Assembly: GCA_009602725.1 (NCBI GenBank)
Contig: WELB01000089.1
Span: forward strand, 423,501 to 437,923
DNA from: Spirogloea muscicola
Taxonomy: Eukaryota; Streptophyta; Zygnematophyceae; Spirogloeales; Spirogloeaceae
Length of the DNA: 14,423 bases
Direction: 5' to 3'
The translations under genes and the position numbers were made by a program. Position 1 is the stretch's first letter. Every line of letters starts with the position of its first letter. Shown piece after piece: positions 8,716 through 14,423 of the stretch. The notes under the pieces are model-generated. The model was not told the origin of the DNA. It worked only from the letters and a program-made list of their open reading frames with translations, and made no database searches.

Positions 8716-9240
8716 GACCAACGCCGTCTCAGGCGGTGCAATCACAGATCCGCTCGTGGTGGCAGATACAGATCAGACTAGCACCGCACCAAGGTGGGTG
8801 GTAGCCATAGCTAGGGCGCACAGGAGCAGGCACGTTCGTCTTGACTTCCGAATGAGAGAAAGTTTGCTCCGGGCAACCCTTTTGCTAGAAGAGCGCCCAT
8901 GATTCACCAGTCCCGCCCAGTCAGGTGGTTCCCCAGCCCAATCCGCTGGTTTAGGCTAATGGAACTTCCATTCAACAGATTCCACATTACATCCATAGCG
9001 GCAGAGTCGGCCGAGCAAAGTAGCAGGACACATCTCCTCTTGATAACTTGCATAAGGATGTATCCGACGCTGTGTAGCACTAGACCTGTCGCTTCCTTGA
9101 TAGCTCCTCAACAATGTACAGATTGCCGGATCACTATTGTTGCAGTCATTGTGGACTTCATCCATAAGTGCTGCAGCAGTGCTGCACTAGCTCGCAACTC
9201 CGTCAATCTTAGCAGCAATTTTGTGTGGTTGGCGCCCACC
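8716..9240. other. No supportable gene
   Basis: A + strand open frame runs through here into the GC-rich block beyond, but its composition and lack of domains argue against coding. No repeat copy is placed. Confidence 0.4.
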
Positions 9241-9250
9241 GTCGGCAGTG

Positions 9251-9299
9251 TGCCGTTTAGCCGCCATGCTAAACGGCAGAGCGGCACGACGGTGCCGTC
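9251..9299. promoter_or_regulatory. Two inverted repeats upstream of the 9482 gene
   Basis: TGCCGTTTAGC (9251-9261) is exactly complementary to GCTAAACGGCA (9268-9278), an 11-bp stem with a 6-base loop. It is followed by CGGCAC-GACG-GTGCCG (9282-9297), a 6-bp stem with a 4-base loop. The second contains CGACGGTGCCGTC, which differs by one base from the core of the palindrome at 3721-3742 before the other gene. It lies 183 bases or more before the ATG. A regulatory role is inference. Confidence 0.5.
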
Positions 9300-9481
9300 A
9301 GCGCTGCTTGCCCGCTCCGGGGCAACGCGTGCATGGCGGAGGGAACCCAGGCGGGCGACGCGCCGGCGACGCACTGTTGACGGCCACGATGGCTCCGATC
9401 CCATCGCAGAGGCGTCGCACGCCGCGCGGGCGACAAGTCCCTGCAGGCAACCCGACCGGGCATCCTGTTGCAGGCGCCGCC

Positions 9482-10674
9482 ATGGCCCCGCTGCTGCCGC
9501 CGCCGCAAGCGCTGGCGCTGGCGCTAATGCTGCTGGCCGCGGCCGTCGCGCCGTCGCAGCAGCGCCAGCACGTCGTCGACCCCTCGCGCTGGGCGTTTCG
9601 CGCTGCCGCTGGGGACGTGCCCGGCGAGCGCGCGGCTGCCGCTGCTCGGCCGCGCTGGGAGGCGGAAGCTCGAGGGGACGGCCAAGCAGGGCCCTGGTGA
9701 TCACTTGACGCAGACTCGCAATCTAGGCCGTACACAAGGATCAGGGTTTGTCGCCGAACTCTGTATCACAGAGGCAGGTAGGTGCTGTGAGGAGGCACAT
9801 AGTCATTGGGATCTTGACAATCCTGCCATTTTCGTGTCCTTCAGGTATAGTGAAGCCCTTGATAAGGACAAGGATATCAAAGCAGAGGTACTTAGGAGGC
9901 CAACGGGAGGCAATACCTTCGGCTGGCAGTTGCCTACTCAATCACCAGGCTTCTCAGCTTACCCAATCGAGACATCTCACCTCATCAAGCCGGAAATCCA
10001 ACTTGCAGCTGAGTCTCAGTCCTACACATACAAACTCGCCATTGGTGCGTTCCGGACCCTTCCAAAGTTCCGAGATAGTATACGTTCATGCTAGCTGGTT
10101 CAAGGGTAGGCATCTGGTTGTGGAGTTTGGCATTCTTCGCGTACATCAACTGCATAACTCTTGACGTTGTAGTTGATGCCTAATAGACAGAAAATATCTG
10201 TATGTTGACTTGAGCTCGCAGCTCTCAGCTGCTTCACCTCCCATCTACTGTCTCGTGACAATCTACACAACAAATACATTGCTGAATAGGCAGCCAGCAG
10301 TAATAGGCCTTCAAACATCATGAAGAGGACCTACAGTCACGTAGTACATCTCAGTGGCATGTCGATCATCGTTCATTTTTGGTGGGCCCGCTCCTATAAC
10401 AACGGTCAATGCTTATATAGAACAGGCGATGCTTCTTGATGCAGATCAACAAGGAAAACGGGGGAGGAGAAAGGTCTCGAGGTGGGCCAAGGCCTGCATG
10501 TTTGTGGGCGTGCTCATGGTGATTTGGTCCGTCGTTTGGTCCGTGTACTCCCTATCTCAGTGGGTGAAAAATTGGCAAGTCTGCACTTACCCGCCAACGG
10601 CACCACCCGGGAGCTATTACACCCTTCCAGGAGGTGGGCAGACGCCAACTGCAGGTTCACGGCACGAAGGCTAG
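9482..10674 (+). CDS. Candidate three-exon signal-peptide/membrane-span protein
   Basis: The proposed exons 9482-9696, 9845-10044 and 10445-10674 join in phases 2 and 1 to give 214 residues; an acceptor at 10420/10421 also keeps frame and gives 222. Start context GCCGCCATGGCC is strong. Residues 1-23 look like a signal peptide (Pro-rich start, ALALALMLLAAAVA). Residues 24-71 are Ala/Arg/Pro-rich and may be mispredicted. Residues 73-138 end K-P-E-I-Q-L-A-A-E-S-Q-S-Y-T-Y-K-L-A-I, like the last strand of a cadherin-like beta-sandwich; the opening L-T-V..L-S-P motif of the 4018 gene is not evident. Residues 155-179 are a membrane span, followed by a short Pro/Gly-rich tail. Oddly, basic KRGRRK lies before the span, against the positive-inside rule for a type I protein, so the last exon could belong to another protein. 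Confidence 0.45.
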
Positions 10675-10788
10675 CGTGCTATCTTGAGTCCTTGGGCAAG
10701 ATCATGTAGTCATGGTTGGACTCGAAAGCACGAAGAGACCTGACTGTACCACGGCTAGTCAGTCACAGCCAACTGAGATGAGATATAA
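10675..10788 (+). other. Downstream of the 9482 gene
   Basis: Non-coding in this model; stops occur in all + frames. No poly(A) signal can be placed with confidence. Confidence 0.35.
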
Positions 10789-10968
10789 TCAATCTCGGGG
10801 CGCTCTGATCAAAAGGACAAGTGCAAGGAGTGCAGAAGAAGCCCGAGAAGAAGGGCTGCTGCCTTTCACACGAACAAGCTTAGAAGTTGCAAGCAGTGTC
10901 GTCCCCGGAAGAAGAAAGCTGCCGCTGGAAGCTGCGTATGGTTAGTTGGCTTGTGCTACAGCCTGTGA
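10789..10968 (+). CDS. Short open segment with two C-x2-C motifs (possible exon)
   Basis: A 59-codon open segment follows TAA at 10786-10788 and ends at TGA 10966-10968; no ATG lies early in the frame. It holds K-C-K-E-C at residues 11-15 and S-C-K-Q-C at 33-37, giving C-x2-C-x18-C-x2-C, with basic runs (RRSPRRR and RPRKKK) after each pair. The spacing would suit a small zinc ribbon. The two halves also resemble each other at DNA level with a 66-base offset, so the motif may have arisen from a duplicated repeat. A possible acceptor (AAAAG|GAC, 10815) and donor (TATG|GTTAGT, about 10940) flank it. Real coding is unproven. Confidence 0.2.
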   Translation, partial: SISGRSDQKDKCKECRRSPRRRAAAFHTNKLRSCKQCRPRKKKAAAGSCVWLVGLCYSL

Positions 10969-11149
10969 ACATGAAGCACACCGCCATGACTGTAGCTGAT
11001 GTGACTTGTGAAGGTCCCCATTTTCTCTGTGCTCCCCTCTTTCAAATCCCTCAGCACCCCCTCCTACCTCGACAGCTGTGCTTCCTACCTCGTCTTCTCC
11101 TCGCGCATTCGGCAGCATTCCTCCATCCGCAGTAGCACTACTCCCAGTA
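10969..11149. other. No supportable gene
   Basis: A C/T-rich + strand stretch with short overlapping open frames and no domain. Confidence 0.35.
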
Positions 11150-11222
11150 AGTCGAGAGCTACATTCATCGACTTTGGGGCTGGCTCTTTCACCAGCCACT
11201 GCCTCCTTCTGGAAGAGCTTCT
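11150..11222 (+). repeat. Dispersed repeat family, partial copy
   Basis: ACATTCATCGACTTTG is followed by GGGGCTGGCTCTTTCACCAG and CCACTGCCTCCTTCTGGAAG. This corresponds to the CATTCTTTTTG / GGGCTGGCTTTTCACAGCC / CGCCCTCTTC end of the family. Only the 3' half is present. Confidence 0.4.
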
Positions 11223-11379
11223 CTCCTTCAAGAGTAGCACGTCCGGACCTTGACAACATATAGTTGTCTTGGCCTGCTGCCGGTCTTTCCGACATTCAGC
11301 TGCCGACTATTTGGTTACTGGGTGTCGGCACGCAGCGACGCTTTCACTCAGATGAGTTCGTGTCTGCGTGACGATCGGC

Positions 11380-11690
11380 CGCGACATCGTCCGACGGGAC
11401 GTGGCCAACGTCGGCCGGGACCGGGGGGTTTCGCAGTACACGCGGCAAGCCATTGGGGCTGCCAACTGGCCCCCTGCCGGCGCTCCAGACCGAGCCCCGA
11501 ATTAACGAGTATTCAGATTATTCACGGTGTCCTTAACAACAGGCCCGGCGCCTGCGGCGGCGGCGGCGGCGGCGAGGCCTCCGCAGCGTCGGCNAGGGCG
11601 GCGATGGCGCCGCGCCGCCCCGCGCGCCCGCCCAGAGCCCCTCCGTCACCGTCTGAGCGGACGGTCGCTCGAAGCGGAGGAGGAAAGTGG
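11380..11690. other. GC-rich, CpG-rich block with (GGC)6 and one ambiguous base
   Basis: The block includes six GGC units at 11556-11573 and an N at 11594. Open frames run through on both strands because stops are rare at this composition. An ATG at 11604 starts a basic, proline-rich reading frame without a signal peptide or domain. It could be a CpG-island-like promoter or first exon, but nothing shows which strand. Confidence 0.3.
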
Positions 11691-11692
11691 TA

Positions 11693-12000
11693 TTCGGGTC
11701 TACCCAGTTGGTAGGTGAAAGCGAGTCCAGATCTGACGACGTGAGATCGATTCCACTTCTCGACGCTCGGCGGTCCCAAGACACAGTGCTTTTGTTGTGA
11801 GAATCTCTTTGCCTGTTCCCATTGCTTTTGCGACGCTACGAGGGTGTTTGGTACTCCCAGTTGGCAAAAGCGAGTTCGGGATTTATGACTTACTTGAGCA
11901 TCAGTTCCAGTTCTCAGCGCTGAGCGGCCCCAGGAAAGAGTGCTCCCACCATGGGACTCTCTTTGCCTGTTACAAATGCTTTCGCGACGATACGGCCGTC
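11693..12000. repeat. Diverged tandem duplication, about 154 bp per unit
   Basis: Unit A is about 11693-11846 and unit B about 11847-12000. Matching anchors are CCCAGTTGG (11703 and 11856), AAAGCGAGT, TCTCTTTGCCTGTT (11804 and 11958) and TGCTTT(T/C)GCGACG(C/A)TACG near the end. Offsets are 153-154 bases. Overall identity is roughly 60-65 percent by eye, highest at the ends. Unit B opens GGGTGTTTGGTACTCCCAG, a style of sequence often seen at termini of plant MITEs, so tandem or nested elements are possible. A - strand frame stays open through both units, which may be only the result of the near multiple-of-three period. Confidence 0.65.
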
Positions 12001-13394
12001 GTGTGCCACTTCTTGGCACCCCCGCCCAGTTTTGCACCGGCAGCTATCTTTTGAGAGGACTTGTAGCTTTCGGGCCTTGCTAGTCACGGCTCCTCGGCAA
12101 AGCTCCCACCTCAGTGGGGCAAGTCACACTGACAGGACAGTGGGCCCAATTGCTAGCCACACCAATGAGTAATTAGGTCTCCCACCAATGGGAGCCTCAA
12201 AGATGGTCGCCTTTCGTTGCCGCCACCTGCTTGAATGACTGCGCCTGCCTTTCCTCGTCTAATGTCACGCCAACTGCATGGCTGTTCACCATCTCGAGTC
12301 GGATCTCATCCTTATTCACCTGCTAGCGTCTCCAAGCACCACTCAAGCATCCTCTTTCCTGTCATTTATGTTGATCATGTAAACTTGTTCCAGCAATGGT
12401 CCGTTTGCTAGTACCCATCATTTCTGCTACCAACTATAGCCTGCAGCCCCACACCAGTAACTAATGAGAAGGGAACATAATCATATCGGTGATGTGAGCT
12501 GCCGAAAGCATTATGCAGGACTCAAGATGAGCTTGTAGCAAGCCAAAGATTTGTACTCCATGGTGTTCGGCTGATGCCGCAGCACTTGTCTTTGATGATC
12601 AAACCAGTTAGTCTGTAAAGATAGTTGGTAAGGCTGTGATTCATGGCGGACCAATTTGAGCTGATGACACAACCAATCCTGTGCAGCTACTTTCTTACTA
12701 CTTAGCTGTGTCAGCCTACCACTAACTCGTTTATGAAAAACGTCAGCAGGGGTGGCGACAGTTTCAGGCTTTTACTTAGAGATGCACATAGCCCGAGCAC
12801 CTTCACTTAACTTCCAAGTTCACATCACCCCTGCCTGATCTACATCTAGCATGGGTTTCCCCCCTAAAGTGGACACGTGCTCGGCCTCCGCTGCTGGTGC
12901 CGCCCTCTGCTGCCCCAGGGCATTACCGTCACAGAGATTTCTGTAAAAGTATGCCTAGGGCCTCTGAGATGATGTTTTTTGGCTAGATAACAGAGTGCAA
13001 AGTGCCTACCTATGTAAATGACACCTCTCGCTTAGGCTTCAATTAACCTTGTAATTAACAGGATACAGACACGAAGCGTTTGTCCTCTTCTGCAAGCGGC
13101 GCCAGCGGGGAAAGACGTTAGTCGAGTAACAGAGGGCCTGAGTGGCCAAGTACAAAGACAAGCACATTCACGCAGATGTACCTGCTGCAAAGCCAATCGG
13201 TTGATTAACCACGTGTAAGGAAGTAGAGGTCGCCAATCGATGTTCAAATGACGAAGCACAAGTGGAGCTCTTCCTGCCACCGACCAACTAAAGCTCCCCA
13301 AGCTTTCTGGTGGCCAGCCGTTGCGTTACATTGTGGGAGCTGTCCCTTCCTGCAGTTCCTTTCCGGTGCAATGAATGAAACAAGAAGCAGCAAG
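12001..13394. other. Long stretch without a supportable gene
   Basis: About 1.4 kb with no ORF over 90 codons and no recognised repeat copy. A 6-bp hairpin CTCCCA-CCAA-TGGGAG lies near 12179. Stops are frequent in all frames between 12180 and 13030. Confidence 0.5.
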
Positions 13395-13562
13395 ATTCTT
13401 CTAGAAGAGGGCGATGGCTGTGATTTGCCAGCCCAGAAAGAGACTGAGCAAGTTCCGAAGGGGCCAGAGAAGCGCTAGAGCACACCACAACGCCCACTGG
13501 GCCACCGGGTGCTCAACATCACCTGTTGAGCAGCCACAGGTCAGAGGGAATGAGTCTCCCGG
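13395..13562 (-). repeat. Dispersed repeat family, long copy, - orientation
   Basis: The + strand reads AGAGGGCGATGGCTGTGA, TTGCCAGCCCAGAAAG, AAGTTCCGAAGGGGCCAG, GAAGCGCTAGAGCACACC, TGTTGAGCAGCCACAGGTC, then AGAGGGAATGAGTCTCCCGG. It is the best-preserved long copy and anchors the family's outer limits together with 555-735 and 6608-6750. Confidence 0.7.
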
Positions 13563-13565
13563 TAG

Positions 13566-13676
13566 AATGACTAAGCGCTTCCAATGCATGAGAAATGGAA
13601 GGCAACGGTGCAGCTTTCGAACTTTATGCATTCTTTCTCTGGACTGGCTTCCCACAGCCATCGCCCAGAAGAAGTG
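13566..13676 (+). repeat. Dispersed repeat family, + orientation copy
   Basis: CTAAGCGCTTCC is followed by about 30 unrelated bases, then CTTTCGAACTTTATGCATTC, CTCTGGACTGGCTTCCCACAG and CCATCGCCCAGAAG. It faces the - orientation copy next to it, making a foldback. Confidence 0.6.
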
Positions 13677-13790
13677 GCTTTCCCAAAGGGGGCAAGGGCT
13701 GTGAAAAACCAGCCCGAAAAGAATAAACAAAAGGTTCGAAGGGGCCAAATGACAGAGGGGCCTAAAGAGAGAAGAGCTCGCCCATAGAGA
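13677..13790 (-). repeat. Dispersed repeat family, - orientation copy
   Basis: GGGGGCAAGGGCTGTGAAAA then ACCAGCCCGAAAAGAATAAA, AAGGTTCGAAGGGGCCAAAT and GGGGCCTAAAGAG. Positions 13691-13738 pair with 13617-13664 of the preceding copy at roughly 70 percent. Confidence 0.6.
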
Positions 13791-13870
13791 AGAGGGGCTG
13801 GCAAAGCCAACCCAAAAAGAATGGACAATGTCCAAAGCCAAAGAAAAACGGGGCCTAAAGCGCGCCATGG
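13791..13870 (-). repeat. Dispersed repeat family, further - orientation copy
   Basis: GGGGCTGGCAAAGCCAACCC then AAAAAGAATGGACAATGTCC, AAAGCCAAAGAAAAACGGGG and CCTAAAGCGCGCC. It is the most compact of the cluster. A related GCTCGCCCATAG string occurs at 13768 and again at about 13943, suggesting yet another fragment beyond it. Confidence 0.6.
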
Positions 13871-14013
13871 CAGAATGGGTGGAGGATGGACCACTCGCCG
13901 GCGACACTGGAAGCGTCGTTTCTCTCCACTGGAAGAAGAAGGGCTCGCCCATAGGAAGCGCCACTTCTTCCTGGGCCGGGGGCCGCGCCACGACAGAGGG
14001 GAAGCCGCCCCCG

Positions 14014-14025
14014 TGCCACGTGGCA
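14014..14025. promoter_or_regulatory. G-box palindrome
   Basis: TGCCACGTGGCA is a perfect 12-bp palindrome around CACGTG. In plants this core binds bZIP and bHLH factors. It lies about 110 bases before the retroelement frame, with no proven target gene, so function here is speculative. Confidence 0.3.
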
Positions 14026-14138
14026 GCCGCTGGGGCGCGCGGGCGGAGCGTGGAGGCGGGGGTAATGTTAAGAGTGTATCAAGTGATGGAGTGAGTGATG
14101 GCCCTGGATTGCTTTTACTCCTTCCGCCGCACGACACC

Positions 14139-14423
14139 CGAGGGCGCGCCCGGCTCCTCTCCGCCTCCTCCCCTGGGGCGGCGGCGTGGCTAGCAGCACT
14201 CCCCATCTACGCGGCGCTGACTATTCCAGACGCGGTATTCAGGACGGCGGCCCACCGGCTCCTCGGCCTCCTCCCTCCCTGCCTCATCGGGGTCCAACAG
14301 TGCGAGTGCGGTGCCCGCCACGATGACCCTGCGGCGTTGGCGGCCCACATGCTCCGCTGTGCACACGGGGGCGAGCGGACAGGTTCGCACGACCTCCTGC
14401 GAGACGCCATGCAGGGTGTGTTC
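14139..14423 (+). CDS. Non-LTR retrotransposon C-terminal region, cut by window edge
   Basis: The frame is open for 95 codons to the last base of the window. In order it shows R-L-L-S-A-S-S-P-G-A-A-A-W-L-A-A-L-P, then I-P-D-A-V-F-R..R-L-L-G-L-L, then C-E-C-G-(x12)-H-M-L-R-C-A-H-G-G-E-R, then S-H-D-L-L-R-D-A. This order is typical of the part downstream of the reverse transcriptase in a widespread group of eukaryotic non-LTR elements: a conserved SA-GPGAGAWL-type segment, a C-x-C..H..C zinc-knuckle-like motif, then an RH-x2-lRD nuclease-like start. The tail matches the older fragment at 2087-2141. The reverse transcriptase itself should lie upstream but is not found; repeat copies occupy that place. 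It continues beyond the window. The exact clade is not determined. Confidence 0.6.

Noticed and set aside
9108-9704. - strand open frame of about 198 codons
   Set aside because: Same GC-rich block read backwards; Ala/Arg/Pro-rich with no domain.
8899-9708. Longest + strand open frame (about 269 codons)
   Set aside because: Its second half is Arg/Ala-rich low-complexity translation of a GC-rich block open in several frames on both strands. A signal-peptide frame with a good start context overlaps it.
11356-11505. Open segment of 49 codons with T-I-G-R-D-I-V-R-R-D
   Set aside because: No start codon, no flanking splice sites of quality and no family recognised.
11604-11714. Possible first exon starting at ATG 11604 with a GTAGGT donor at 11711
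   Set aside because: No signal peptide or domain, and the donor lies inside the 154-bp tandem repeat, where the second unit has GCAAAAG instead.
13730-13745. GGTTCGAAGGGGCC as a Pol III B box
   Set aside because: The required YCC end is absent, and other copies of the repeat read GTCCGAAGGGG or GTTCCGAAGGGG at this place.
13401-14206. Two - strand open frames of about 196 and 211 codons
   Set aside because: They read through several repeat copies and their repeated W-x-L-x3-L-F-G-L-type segments come from the repeat core, not from a protein family.

Overview
The window is nuclear DNA from a eukaryote. Coding sequence is sparse and cut by short GT-AG introns, intergenic stretches are long, and decayed repeats are plentiful. 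No bacterial operons, CRISPR arrays or rRNA genes are visible. A plant or green-alga lineage is my best guess. It rests on GC-rich first exons with GCC-type start contexts, a TAAACCCTA telomere-like tract, a G-box palindrome and MITE-like repeats. None of these is decisive and I cannot name the organism. One ambiguous base (N, position 11594) shows this is assembly sequence.

Layout. 1-3290: gene-poor, with copies of a dispersed repeat (about 175 bp when full length) and a truncated C-terminal fragment of a non-LTR retrotransposon (2075-2335). 3297-3487: a cluster of three perfect hairpins and a 14-bp tandem repeat. 3580-3830: a GC-rich stretch with a perfect 22-bp palindrome. 4018-5612: the best-supported gene, four exons whose phases all match, encoding a 217-residue membrane protein with a signal peptide, one cadherin-like beta-sandwich and a single C-terminal membrane span. 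5613-9240: no gene I can support; it holds a 105-bp tandem duplication and two more repeat copies. 9482-10674: a weaker candidate gene of similar size, built from a signal-peptide exon, a beta-strand-rich exon and a membrane-span exon, possibly a diverged relative of the first. 10675-14000: mostly repeats, including a short C-x2-C ORF, a 154-bp tandem duplication and a nest of direct and inverted repeat copies. 14139-14423: a second copy of the retrotransposon C-terminal region, open to the window edge.

The two candidate genes lie on the same strand about 3.9 kb apart and share the order signal peptide, ectodomain, membrane span, tail. In both, the first intron is phase 2 and the last is phase 1. 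Each also has the palindromic core CGACGGYGCCGTC about 180-280 bp upstream of its start codon. The family name of the ectodomain and the relationship between the genes are read by eye and need profile searches and transcripts.
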